From assembly GCA_039602395.1 (NCBI GenBank), contig JBCNJP010000006.1, positions 67,708,509-67,772,508 on the forward strand: a stretch of DNA of 64,000 nt. The letters run 5' to 3'. This document shows positions 45,727-56,947 of the stretch, piece after piece (the stretch's first letter is position 1; every line of letters starts with the position of its first letter). The translations under genes were made by a program, and so were the position numbers. This stretch comes from Deinandra increscens subsp. villosa (lineage: Eukaryota; Streptophyta; Magnoliopsida; Asterales; Asteraceae). Under the pieces are notes generated by a model, which was not told the origin of the DNA, searched no databases, and worked only from the letters and a program-made list of their open reading frames with translations.

Positions 45727-46801
45727 TGATAGCGTGATGGTAAGTAACACCTTGAACTATGTCAAGAAAAAAACCTAGGAACCAAAGTGGCAATATAACA
45801 CGTTGGATAACCTCCAAATGATATATTTTTATTATTAACTAGGTTAGTAACCCGTGTATTACACGGGTTGAATAAATATTTATAATAATGAGATAAGTAT
45901 AATAAAATAAAAATTGATATGAGATTTAAAAATTATGAATATGGATGATATAATTGTGAGATCATATCAAATAGTTATTTTATAGTAGTTAAGTTAAAAG
46001 TACATTTATAGTAAATTAGAGTATTTCGTATATCACGGTTGAAAAATAAATTGCTTAATGGTTTACTTTAAAGTGGTGTTGAGAATTACAATAATAAAGA
46101 GTTATTATTATTTAGGATTACTTGAATTTAGAGAATGTTAAAAGATAATTAGAAAATGTTGAAGATGATAACTGAACTCTTTAAAATTACTTTTCAGAAT
46201 ATAAAATATAAAAAAGTGTTTGACATTTTAATATTTTAATTGAATAAATCAATTACCCTAATATATAATATTTAAATCAATAAATATTAGTAACTATTGT
46301 TACAAATTAAAATTTTGAATGTTACATCTCTTAAAATTAGAAAATTCAAACAATTTATATAAATATGGTAAGTTAGTTAATAAATAATTTATGTAAATAT
46401 ATAAGTAATAAATATTGATACAAATTCATAACTAATTTTAGTTAAATGTAATGTTAAATTTTAGATTTAGAAAGTTGAAATATTAAATTTGGAAATTTTG
46501 AATTCTTAAATGAAAAAAAAATTGAAATTAAGTGTGGTGTTGACAAGTGGATTGTTGAGGTGGAGGATGATGTGGACACCCTAGTAAAGTGACATGTGGA
46601 CACTTTTTTATTGCTTTATTATAATGAAAGATTAATCACAAGTTCTAAATGAAACACGAGAATTCTTTAAATATGAATAGAACACTTACAGAACAAGAAA
46701 CAAAACACAACTAAAAATAACCCTAATGGACCGATAGGGTGGAGGCATTCCAAAATCGGTTTAGGGCCGAGTCTGGGTCGTCCTTGAGCAGCCCGTCATC
46801 A
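45727..46801 (-). repeat. LTR 2 of short element (5' LTR), interrupted
   Basis: Left part 45727-45838, right part 46632-46801. Removing the Helitron gives a ~282-bp LTR collinear with LTR 1 across the join (ATTATTAA|TTAATCAC against ATTATTAATCAATCAC). Confidence 0.88.
45839..46631 (-). mobile_element. Non-autonomous Helitron, 793 bp, inside an LTR
   Basis: On the minus strand it starts TCTTTCATTATAATAAAG and ends with the hairpin ACCCGTGT-AAT-ACACGGGT followed by TACTAACCTAG. It sits between A and T, with no target duplication. The empty site is confirmed by the sister LTR at 44455-44738. No coding. Confidence 0.9.
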
Positions 46802-46954
46802 ATCTAACATTCACGTACAAGACTAATTGATCAATGCGATTGGAATAAAGAATGAGTATTTTTTTTTTTTTTTTTTTTTGAACAGCAAGAATTTTATTAC
46901 TCAACACCAAAAAGGTCCTGCAAGTAGCAAGGAGCTAACCCAGACCCGACACCC

Positions 46955-49900
46955 TTACATCATGCACATATTAGTCCAATCAATGGGTTTATTACACCTA
47001 TTATTACACCACAACATACTCCAAACTTTGATGTTACATATAACATTGGGGATTGACGGCGTCTTCCCATTGAAGACGACCTCGTTACGTTCACGCCATA
47101 ACCACCAACATGTCGCAAAAACCACAGCTTGGACAATATCTTTTTTGCCCCTGTAATTCCCAACAGAATCCTGGAGCTGCACCACCTCGTTCATCGAAAC
47201 GGCTGTAAAAGTCGGACACTTAATCCAACTCATAGTCCACTGCCAAACAGAGCACGCGAACCTGCAAGATATAAACACATGATCGATCGACTCCTCCACC
47301 TCGTTACAAAACCTACACCGATCCGATGCTACATTAACCCCACGTTTCTTGAGTTCGTCACACGTTGCAATCTTCTTTCGAAGAGCCCTCCACATAAAAG
47401 AATTCACTTTAATAGGAACAAACCTATTCCATTTAAAGATATTCTCCACATGGCCCCTGTTGACATTTTCCAGCAATTTTCTAACCTCCTTTGTAGAAAA
47501 ATCAACCCCATCTTCTCCTGCCCATTTCCACCCCCCATTATACCACACCACCAAATTATCCAAATCCACCTCCTTCTTTTTCAGCACCCTATTTGCTGCC
47601 ATAATGTTTTTCCAAATGCCACTCACAGAATGTCTACAAGGAAACCTCTCCACCCTACCATCAACCACATGTATAGCCTTTATCACCCGGGCCCAAAGCT
47701 TGTCGCCCTCCGTCTTAAGTCGCCAAAGCCATTTGCTAAGAAGACTCAAATTAAAATCTTCCAAATTCACAAGACCCAAACCACCGTTCTCTTTGGACTT
47801 ACAAAGCTCCTCCTTTTTAACCCAATGTATTTTCTTGCCATCACAATTGCCCCCCCAAAGGAACCGAAATCTAATCCGATCAAGCTCCGAGATCACACTT
47901 TTAGGAGCCTTATAAAGAGAAAAGTAATACGTGGGAAGACTATCAAGCACACTTTTAACCAACGTAAGTCTCCCACCAAAGGAAAGGGAGATGGCCTTCC
48001 AACGAGAAAGCCTACGTTGGAAGATATCAACAACCGAGTTCCAAAACACCTTTCGATTCATGTTAGCCCCCACCATCATACCCAAATATCCAAAAGGAAG
48101 GCTCCCATCTTTACAATTAAAGAGTGCCGCCATCCTTTTAACCTCCAAAGGCTCCACATTCACCCCAAAAAGCGCACACTTGTTGAAGTTCACTTTAAGG
48201 CCCGAGACCAAATTAAAACACCGCAAAATCCGAATAATGTTACGGGCGTTACAATCCCCCCACTCTCCAATCACCATTGCGTCATCGGCATAAAATAAAT
48301 GTGTCAACTCCGGGCCATCATTGGAAATCCGAATCCCGTTAATGACCCCCAACCTCCTAGCTTTGTTCATCATCCAATCCAAAGCTTCCATTGCCACCAC
48401 AAAAAGATACGGAGACAACGGATCCCCTTGCCGGACCCCCCGAAAGCAATTGAACTCCGGAGAAGGAGACCCATTAATAAGCACCGAAGCACGAGCCGAA
48501 GCCAAAATGCCCCTCACCCAACACCGCCACCTAGAAGGAAAAGACATATGCTCCAACACCGAATCAAGAAAATCCCAATCAAGCGAGTCATATGCTTTCC
48601 TAAAGTCAATTTTGAACAATAAACCTTGTTTCTTTTTTACTTTAAGCCATGAAACCATTTCATTAAGAATCATCGGACCGTCAACAATATTTCTACCCGC
48701 CACGAAACCCATTTGAGATTCCGAGATAATGGTCCCGAGAACCTTTTTCATTCTCCCGGCAAGCACCTTTGAGATGACCTTTGAAATACATCCAAGAAGG
48801 CTTATCGGACGGAAATCTCCCAACGACTGAGAGTCACCCTTCTTAGGAATCAAATGCAGAAACGAGGCCGCACATCCATTAGATATCCTCCCTGTAACAA
48901 AAAAATTAGACATAATCTTATAAAAATCATCCTCCAACTCTCCCCAAAAGAATTTGAGGAAGTCGAAATTAAATCCGTCCGGCCCCGGCGCTTTATCCCC
49001 ATCACAATCCCACACAGCCTCCTTTATTTCGGCTTTTGAAAATGGACAAATAAGCATTTCCCCCTGAGCCTCAGAAATCGTCTTAATACCCCCACAATCA
49101 AGCCGAGGGAACACCCCTTTCCGCTTGTCGAATAACTCTTTAAAATACAGACTAGCCTCCTTTTTAATCTCCCGCGGTTCCACAATCCATTGCCCCCTGA
49201 TCCAAAGCCCATTGATTCTACAATTAGCCATATTAGAATTAACCATTCCGTGAAAATAACCGGTATTTTCATCCCCCTCCACAGCCCATTTAACCCGGGA
49301 TTTTTGGCGCAAATCCGACACACGATCCTCCTCCAACCTAACCAGTCTCTCTCTTTTAGCATTCCAAACCTCCATCTCCCTTGCACCAATTGGATTGGAC
49401 TCACTAGAACTGTCCATACGCATACAAAAATCACGAAGATCCTCCATTTCTTTGATGTTATTTTCTTTATGCCTACTGTTCCAATCTTTAATTAAAGCCT
49501 TCACCCTTTTAAGCTTTTTCAAAAGCACCCGATCAGGGGCTTCTTCATCTTCAACCGGCATCTTTAAAACCGCTCTGATTAGATTCGTAAGATCCTCCTT
49601 CTTTAACCACGAAGAGTAAAACCGAAAAGGACACGGACCAAAATCCGTTTCAGACGTCTTTAGGATCAACGGGCTATGGTCTGACCATAAACGGGGAAGA
49701 GCGGTAAGCGAAGCTGCCGGCCACCTGCGAAAAAATTCAGAGCAAACAAGCATACGATCCAGTTTACTAAAATTCTTCCCTTTACCATACGAATAAGTAA
49801 ACTTGGCTCCCCCCATTCGATATTCCAGCAGACCGGCATTCTCAATAAAACTGTTGAACGCAGCCGCACCACGAGAGTTGAAAACAGAAAACTTCCTCTC

Positions 49901-50346
49901 CTCCGCTATTCGAACTTCGTTGAAATCACCCACCAACAACCACATTCCATCACCCCCCACAATAGTATCAATCAAATTCTGCCACAGGACACGTTTGGCC
50001 CCATCCCCTTGCGGAGCATAAACATTAACCACATTAAGCAACCCATGACCCCCCGTAAGGATGCCCGACGTAACAATAAAATTAGGATGCTTCATAACAT
50101 TTACCAAATTAAACGAACCGGGATTCCAGATACTCACCAAGCCCCCGAGCACCCCCGGGATTCCACACCATCGAAACAGAACGCCGCGTTCCCCCACAGC
50201 TTCCGAACCGGAATATCGTTTAAATTACTGCATTTGGTTTCCTGCAAACATATGAAGTTGATCTTGTGCTCCAATTTTAAGCGATGAAGCCAACCTACTT
50301 TCTTGTCGTCCCTAATACCCCAAGAATTGCAACATAGCAAATCCAT
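46955..50346 (-). pseudogene. LINE ORF2: endonuclease and reverse transcriptase, one frameshift
   Basis: It starts at 50346 (MDLLCCNSWGIRDD) with an AP-type endonuclease (CLQETK). About 65 codons on, the frame shifts in a G run near 50143-50150, then continues open for over 1000 codons: endonuclease remainder (SDHSPLIL), reverse transcriptase with FRPISLLGC, GFVAGRNIVDG, FKIDFRKAYDS, RQGDPLSPYLF and FYADD (about 48290), then a C-terminal zf-RVT region (FMWRALRKKIATCDELKKRG, CRFCNEVEESIDH). The enzyme nicks target DNA and reverse-transcribes the element RNA at the nick. A single missing G would explain the break, and a base-calling error is possible. Confidence 0.93.
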
Positions 50347-52001
50347 CAAACACCATTGTTGTTTTTCTCCATTCCAACCTCCTCGGCCACTCGATGCACG
50401 AAATCTTCCAGATCCACACCAACACAAGCTCCAACTTTCACCGTATTCTCCACTTCCTCCATGTCCGAGTCCCGCGATGACCCGACCTGCTCCGGATCCA
50501 GTGAATTCGGAACCATCTCAACGGAACCCTGTTTATCAATACCCTCTTTGGAGGGATGGAACGACTGTTCCCCCATCTTGCATCTAGATTTCATCGGCCT
50601 CCACACCAAATTACGAAAACCTCCAAACTCAGCCTCCATACAATAATTAATTTTGTCCAGATCCCCAACTAGAGCCGATGGGCTCAATGACTTGGGCCTC
50701 TCTCTTTTATCTTTCCGGAAATTTTGGTCATTGGGCTCATCAATATGGGCCGATAAGCAATCCGAATTGACCCCCACAACATCTTCCAGCGGTTCCGGCG
50801 CGTGACTCCCACCCCCGACATCTTTCCCAAACCCATCATTATCACCCACATCCTCCGAATACCTCGGAAGTTCCCCTTCCTCGAGCCCCTCGAAACCCCC
50901 ATGCAGGTTCGTCCCCTCCCCATGCATGTGACTGTCCGTTTCCACCGGTGACCCTTCCGACGATCTCGTCAAACCCTCCGACTTCTCCGAAGTTTCTCCG
51001 GACACCAAGAAGTTCGGCCGCCAATCCTTATTCACCTCCGATACACCGCACACAAACCGCTTCCCTCTCCAGGAAACCGTCCGAGTCGCCTCAATGGAAC
51101 CCGCCGGAGGCACCAGCACCCCTACCATATCCCCAGACAGATCTGAATCTTTCACAGAAGCCATGGAAGGTTGACAAACCACCCCAAAAGAACTGGCAAT
51201 TTTATCCAAGACCGTCGAATCCCACAACTCCGGGGGAACACCACAGATGCGTAACCAAGCCACCCGCTCCGCCATGAATGACTGTCCTCTCCACACCGCC
51301 AGTTTCGAAAACCACGGCTTCCACCAGGATTCAACAGCTAGAAAATCCCGAGCATCATCGACCGATCCAAAGGAAATCAGAACGTGTAACCCGCCCAAAT
51401 ATCTTAGCTTCCAACCCCCCATAGGTAGCTCCAACATGATACTGTTAAGATCACATAGTCTCTTGAGATCCGTCGCTCTACCCAGCAAAGAATTACCACT
51501 CAAGCTATCCAAAGTATTAGATTGCAAAAGGTTGACAGGTACCACCACCTCCTCCGTCCGACCCACCACAGCAGCATAGGATCGATTGTTCACCCCAGAA
51601 CTAGCCACCGCAGCCCCATTCTTTAAACTCTCCCTGGGGCCCTGCTGTGAAATCTTGGACCTGTTCACCGGAGCCCCTTGCCGATCGAATCTTTGTAAAT
51701 TAACCCCAATCTTTAAGAAGCCCATCTTTATGTTGCTAAGCCTGTACTCCATTGCTTTCTTGTCACTCACATGTCGAAATTTTACAAACCCAAAAGGGCT
51801 ACCGGACCTATCAACCCTGGCCGGAATAAAAACATCCGCCACCTCGCCGAACCGAGCAAACTCCTTCCACAAGCGTTGAACAGTAATATCCGACGGGAGG
51901 TTAGAAACAAAGAAGGACGTCAACCCGACCTCATCTCTGAACACAGCACCCCTTCCATTTCCATTCCGCCCACCACCGAACATTTCTCGATCTCTCGCCA
52001 T
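50346..52001 (-). CDS. LINE ORF1: RRM-containing RNA-binding protein
   Basis: About 551 residues from the Met in MARDREMFGGGRNGNGRG; the frame is open 34 codons further upstream, but that part looks like leader. An RRM fold occupies about residues 25-100 (TSFFVSNLPSDITVQ, FGFVKFRHVSDKKAM). Then come a conserved mid region (VAWLRICGVPPELWD) and a long acidic/Gly/Ser-rich C-terminal part. Plant L1 ORF1 proteins of this kind bind the element RNA. The stop TGA shares its A with the ORF2 ATG (TGATG), so ORF2 may be translated by reinitiation. This ORF is unbroken. Confidence 0.9.
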   Translation of the reverse strand: MARDREMFGGGRNGNGRGAVFRDEVGLTSFFVSNLPSDITVQRLWKEFARFGEVADVFIPARVDRSGSPFGFVKFRHVSDKKAMEYRLSNIKMGFLKIGVNLQRFDRQGAPVNRSKISQQGPRESLKNGAAVASSGVNNRSYAAVVGRTEEVVVPVNLLQSNTLDSLSGNSLLGRATDLKRLCDLNSIMLELPMGGWKLRYLGGLHVLISFGSVDDARDFLAVESWWKPWFSKLAVWRGQSFMAERVAWLRICGVPPELWDSTVLDKIASSFGVVCQPSMASVKDSDLSGDMVGVLVPPAGSIEATRTVSWRGKRFVCGVSEVNKDWRPNFLVSGETSEKSEGLTRSSEGSPVETDSHMHGEGTNLHGGFEGLEEGELPRYSEDVGDNDGFGKDVGGGSHAPEPLEDVVGVNSDCLSAHIDEPNDQNFRKDKRERPKSLSPSALVGDLDKINYCMEAEFGGFRNLVWRPMKSRCKMGEQSFHPSKEGIDKQGSVEMVPNSLDPEQVGSSRDSDMEEVENTVKVGACVGVDLEDFVHRVAEEVGMEKNNNGV

Positions 52002-52260
52002 GATTACAACCTGAATTGAAGTGACAACACGAACAGAAGAAGAGGAAAAGCCAGGAGAAACAGTCGCAGCCCCCGTTAGAAGCAACTCGTATCGACGCTT
52101 CAAACCACCACGAAGGATACGATCCCCGATGAGGATGGGAAAACCCTAACAAAACCCACCGGGGAGATCACTAACCCGAAGCGATTCTAACGGATCACAG
52201 GTGTGCTAACAGGACGGGAAACCAAACTCCGGCGAAGATTCTAAAACTCCGGCGAAGATG

Positions 52261-52488
52261 ATTCCGAAAATCAGCTTGGATATAGAATAGTGGGTGAGCA
52301 TGATACTTTAAAGCGATAAGGTTGAAACCATAAAAAAAATCAAACAAAAATAAAAGATACACAAATCCTAAATTGAGTTGATTCATATAAATGGATTTTA
52401 AAATACTCTTTAAAACAATTGTGTTAATTATTTGACGAATAACACGTGTTAAGGAAAAGCAATGAACCACATTGGAGCAAAAGAAAAG
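52261..52488. other. AT-rich spacer between LINE and inverted arm
   Basis: Nothing recognisable apart from a short duplicated phrase AAGAAAAGCAATGA / AAGGAAAAGCAATGA (about 52451 and 52481). Confidence 0.5.
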
Positions 52489-52629
52489 CAATGAGCGATA
52501 TCAAACGGGATGAGAGGATTGAAAATAAATAAAAATATGTTTTAATATACTTTTAACCAAATTTATGTCGTTTTAGTGGTTTCGCATCTAACCTTAAATG
52601 CTTAACAACACCATATTCACTTTTTCCTC
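52489..52629 (-). repeat. Inverted repeat arm, right
   Basis: The reverse complement of this segment aligns with 44311-44454. Together they bracket an ~8 kb block containing the short LTR element and the LINE. Confidence 0.8.
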
Positions 52630-52786
52630 AGTAAAACTATGGTTTTGATTTTCAATTGTATTGAGTTTAAGGATCTAGAAATAAGATACATTCTTAATAT
52701 CCATGTTGTTTTAACATAGATGGGATCTTAAAACTGATAATAAAGCTATGATATCTTGTATGTTGCTTTCTGAAAGGGAAATCTTA

Positions 52787-53724
52787 GAGACACTCCTTTT
52801 TCTTTTAAATACACCTGACGTAGAGGTCACTCGGAGGTTATTAGGTCACCTATATGTGGGGTGTCCCTAAGAAAACATCACCTTAAGCCCAAAAGTTCAC
52901 GTATAAAAGTGGTGCCCACTAAAACTCCTGCCCTATAGGTCACGCGGAGACCAATGGGTGACCTGAAGGTTTCTTTATATTTTATTTTTATTATTTATTT
53001 ATATGTAATAATAATAATGAAACAATAATAATAATAATATTTTTTAGTATTATAATAATAAAAATAATTAGTATTATTATAATAATAGTTATTATTAATA
53101 ATATAACAACAATAATTATTATATATGTTTACTTACCGTATGAATGTTTATATACATGTAAAATTGTAATGTATGCATATATGAACGTATGTTAAGCTTA
53201 TTTATATTGATATTGTATGTACATATGTGTGTGCATGTAAGTGTGTTGATATGTGTATGTAAATATGGACGTAGTATATGCAATATACCAACGGAGTTTT
53301 TTATGAGGTTGTATCCACGTGATCATATGTATGTATATATAAACTTATATTAAGTCAATATCTATCATGTATGTATGAATATATATGTCTGGTTTGATAA
53401 CGTATTAGTATGTGTTTGTATGTGTGTGTATATGCAGGTAACAATGTAAAAATATGTAGGAGGCGATAGTATAGGTCACACGGAGACCTTAGAGGCAGCC
53501 TGAAAGGTAAGATGTGAGCCTTTTAGCTGACCCCGAGACCTCGGCGTCACCTTTTATTTCTCATAATAGGTCACCTCTCAGGTGAAGAGGTGAGCTAAAT
53601 CTCATAAAGGAGTACTATATCTCATCTTGAGATCCTTATGTCACCCTGAAGGTTTCTTTATATTTTATTTGTATTATTTATTTATATGTAATAATAATAA
53701 TAAAACAACAACAACAACAACAAC

Positions 53725-53763
<39 letters not shown>

Positions 53764-54155
53764 TAGTATTATTATAATAAAAATAATTAGTATTACTATA
53801 ATAGGTGACCCCGAGATCTCGGCTTCACCTATAATTTCTCATAATATGTGACCTCTCAGCTAAAGAGTTGAGCTGAACCTCACAACCTCAACTCCTTTAT
53901 TTCACCTTGACTATAGCTCACCTCGAGACCTTTGTGTCACCTAGAATTTTTAGTAGCTCACATCTCAATAAAAATTGTAGTGGGTATCTCGAAGTTAGTT
54001 CGCGTACTTGGGCGGGTTTTTCAGGGTTTTCTTGACCACACCTGCCCTAGGGTGACTTTTAGGGCATTATGTGAGCTTTTTATCCCTGGAGGTGACTCTT
54101 AGGTCACAGAGTCACCTATATAAGAGGTGTCAGCCAAATTTTAACGGGGTGTCTC
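52787..54155. mobile_element. Non-autonomous TIR element rich in GGTCACC
   Basis: The ends GAGACACTCC and GGGGTGTCTC are inverted repeats (9 of 10), each next to TA. The interior holds many GGTCAC/GTGACC units paired with GAGACC, and two diverged internal duplications (52961-53025 with 53645-53709; 53526-53607 with 53804-53885). Microsatellites of AAT/AAC type occupy about 53010-53100 and 53690-53770. No coding is supported. Confidence 0.6.
53690..53765 (+). repeat. Compound (AAC)n(AAT)n microsatellite
   Basis: AATAATAATAAT, then a run of AAC and a run of AAT units. A related AAT-rich stretch lies at 53010-53110. Confidence 0.9.
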
Positions 54156-54305
54156 TAACAGACCACTTCTGAAAAAAGAAGCAATAAATGATGAGATAAT
54201 GATATTTAAAAATTTTCTAGTCCACCACCCTGCTTATAAACCACTAGGTTGCAGGTAGGTGTTCAAGAAAAAGATTAAAGTATCATGACATTAGAAAGAA
54301 AAAAA

Positions 54306-54528
54306 GAAAAGGATATGAACTACTCTCATAAACATGCTCCTATTGCTAAAATATCCACTATTAAGTTGTTGATTGCTCTAGAAACTCTACTCAAACTTAT
54401 GACTTACCAATGGATGTGAAAATAACATTCTTAATGGGTGAGCTACACGTAGACATACATATGAATTACGAAGCATTGTGAAGTTATTATGCTTGGTACT
54501 GAACGTAAGATGTGTAAACTTATCAAGC
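54306..54528 (+). pseudogene. Copia reverse transcriptase fragment
   Basis: MNYSHKHAPIAKISTIKLLI, then in a shifted frame MDVKITFLMGEL and finally CKLIK reproduce, in order, the RT blocks around the first catalytic Asp of copia elements. Several frame changes and stops are present. It is a small decayed piece with no LTRs of its own attached. Confidence 0.8.
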
Positions 54529-54536
54529 CAGTACAT

Positions 54537-54977
54537 TGTCACGACCTGCTTAAAATGCACGTTATAAGTCTTGGGATTTCAGAGGCTACAAAGAAACTTC
54601 TAGAATTATCAAGAAAGCATGAGAAAAGTCTTATAAAATATCTAAAGGATGGTGAGACTGAATCTTGAATCAACCATATATAGATCTTAGATATTAGCAT
54701 AGAAATTTATAGATTAGTGTAGAAAAATATGGGTTAATCCACGGAGCACTATAAATAGAGTGTTAATGGTCATTTACACCTCACCTCACAAAAGTGTAAC
54801 CAAGACACTACTTTGTAAAGCTCTCTTGTAATACAAAAGCGTTCCTTCGTGTAAACAATTTTGCGATCCATCTTCTAGTCGTTGGAATCATTATTCTCGA
54901 CTTGGTTATAAGGCTGATCTTAGTAGGGAAACTAAGAGCCGCACTGCTGCACGTGAGTTAGAAACCACTCTGTGACA
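54537..54977 (+). repeat. Solo-like LTR (441 bp)
   Basis: It starts TGTCACGACC and ends CTCTGTGACA, with inverted TGTCAC/GTGACA ends. It contains a TATA-like CTATAAATAGAG (about 54749) and is followed by a primer-binding site related to iMet (TGTATTAGAGCCAGG, 54981-54995). Confidence 0.7.
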
Positions 54978-55008
54978 GTATGTATTAGAGCCAGGTTGAT
55001 TCATTGGG

Positions 55009-55410
55009 ATGGCGACTGATTCGGACAAGGTTATACACACAAACATTGGTGGAGGGGAAGATACTCATGGTCGGGATCGTGGAAGCAAGAAAGATCGAGG
55101 TGTATCCAAGGATAGGACCTTGGAAAAACGCTTCACTTAATATGGAGACCATAATGGTCGAAATCGGGACTCAAGTCGACATGTGTTTCCAACGTGTGGA
55201 GGGGAAAATACTCATGGCGGGGATACCACTACTCCTCGTGGAAGCAAGAAAAATCGAGGTGTATCCAAGGATAGGACCTTGGAAAAACGCTTCACTAATA
55301 TGGAGGCCATAATGGTCGAAATCGGGACTCAAGTCGACATGTGTTTCCAACGTTTGGATACGTTAGAAGCAGATTTTGTCGAACTACTAGAAAGGTTAAA
55401 AGCTTTATAA
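55009..55410 (+). pseudogene. Retrotransposon gag N terminus with a 147-bp duplication
   Basis: It starts MATDSDKVIHTNIGGGEDTH directly after the LTR and primer-binding site. A unit from about 55048 is repeated from 55195 (offset 147 bp, 49 codons). The first copy has one extra T and stops at CACTTAA; the second reads on through RTLEKRFTNMEAIM to FVELLERLKAL and a TAA at 55408. The remaining gag and pol are absent. Confidence 0.7.
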
Positions 55411-56947
55411 CGGAATAAATAGGTTTTTTTTTGTAGAGATAGATAGATGGAGAAAGATGTAACATGGAGGAGCTTTCTCTCCGATAAGGTGAGAGAAAGA
55501 AACTTGCCAATTGCGGTGCGTTACAGATTTCTACTATTTTTATACTTGGAAGTTTTTTCAACTTTCTTGTTTGTTGAGGGTGCTGGGTGTACTTGTGATG
55601 TTCAACACTTTTAACTCTTTTTCCCCGAAGTAGAAGCACATCCTTCAACTTTGTGAAAATGTCATATCCGGCCCTAACTTTATATGTGTTCATTCATCCT
55701 AACTAGGGTTTCAATTTCTATTACTTTTCGTTGATGAAGATGTATTTGTAACATGCGTATAAATATTTTATTGCTTTATGTTTTTTGCAAGTATAATGAG
55801 AAAAAAAATTATTTGCATTATGTCTCTATTTACTAACTAGGTAGCGATTAGCGTGCGTTGTCATACGTTATGATTGGGTATATGCAAACATACAAAACAA
55901 TTAAAGTTATCTAAAGAGACTGAAAAAATATCAAACATATGAGCTCAATGTTAAAATCAAAGCGAATATAGAAAGTATGAACTCAATAATAAAATTAAAA
56001 TTAAACCTGTCAATTTTTTTCAACCATTAACCTCAGTAAAAAAAAAACTAAAAAGAACATATGATTAAGAAGCAAGACCATGTTTAACTGATTATGACCT
56101 GGGATAGTAACAAACCTAACCAGTTGATCCTCACAAGGCATGCAAGAATAAATACAACCAAAATAAAAATTTGCTTTTTAAACTAACAAATTACAAGGAG
56201 TTAGAAGGCAAACGGCCAATAAACTACCCCGCTAAAAGAAAAACGAAAAATAAAGAAAAAAACCTTCTATCAGTTAAAACATCGTTAAATTTAGTGCTCA
56301 TAAAAGCTTACAAATATTTATATTTATAGAATAATATAAAATAATAAATTATATTATCTTTATTGATATGTAAATTTATATTGTTGATATGTATCAACTA
56401 GAGGTGCAAAAACCACATTCAGACTGTCTCATCTCGGTCTCGTCAAGATCAATCTCTAAACACCCTGGGATACCTAACTCATTTACTAAAGTTTTGAACT
56501 TGATCGCTTCCGCATTAGATTATTTTAATATAATCGTTTTCTAATATCTTAAATATAAAATATGATTTTATATATATTGTTTGAAAAAAATTGTTTTGTC
56601 CTAAACGAATTCCCAACATAGGGTTGGTTCGTCGACATCTATCTGGTCTCCGACAACGTTTTCCGGCTTCTACTCAAGGTATAGGTTTTAGTATATGCCA
56701 TCGGCTAGGTTTAGAAGGTGCCATCTCCTCCGCAGATCCTCCTCCTCCTTCAATTTTCAATCGAGCATGAAATTGATATCGATTTGTGAAGCCATTCATG
56801 ATTTCGCAAGTAAATTTTAAGCCCAATTGTTCGTTGACGTAAATCAAACTTTGAGCGTGATTATGATATGATTATATGTTTTATTGTTTATATGAGTTGA
56901 AACGATATTATTGATTTGAAGAAACATATATTTTTTTTTTGTTTTAG
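55411..56947. other. AT-rich intergenic, no gene seen
   Basis: Contains GATAGATAGATGG and a palindromic-looking GGAGCTTTCTCTCCG. 56600-56800 is a less AT-rich, CT-rich stretch that could be an old leader of the dehydrogenase fragment that follows. Nothing firm. Confidence 0.4.

Larger units (their letters stand above)
44455..46801 (-). mobile_element. Short non-autonomous LTR retrotransposon carrying a Helitron
   Basis: LTRs of about 284 bp (44455-44738, and 45727-46801 less the Helitron) start TGATAGCGTGATGG and end GCC/GTC-ATCA. The internal region is about 988 bp. A polypurine tract (GAAGAGGGGG, minus strand) flanks the left LTR. A degenerate iMet-type primer-binding site (TGGTAATAAGAGCCATG, minus strand) flanks the right LTR. 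Flanks ATCAA (44450-44454) and ATCTA (46802-46806) match at 4 of 5 positions. Only a gag-like N terminus remains, so it depended on other elements. Confidence 0.8.
46859..52260 (-). mobile_element. L1-type LINE, nearly complete
   Basis: A run of 21 T at 46859-46879 is the poly(A) tail on the element's strand. ORF2 and ORF1 lie upstream in the standard order. The 5' leader includes a tandem 20-bp repeat (ACTCCGGCGAAGAT twice, about 52225-52260). The exact 5' end is uncertain; a poor match of TTGGAATAAAGAAT (before the tail) with TTGGATATAGAAT (about 52277) could be a worn target duplication. Confidence 0.9.

Noticed and set aside
47129..48298. 389-codon plus-strand frame opposite LINE ORF2, and similar antisense frames at 48299-52019
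   Set aside because: Shadow frames of a strongly coding minus-strand region, with low-complexity composition and no protein resemblance.
53690..53765. CRISPR-like regular repeats
   Set aside because: These are simple trinucleotide microsatellites, and the genome is a plant's.
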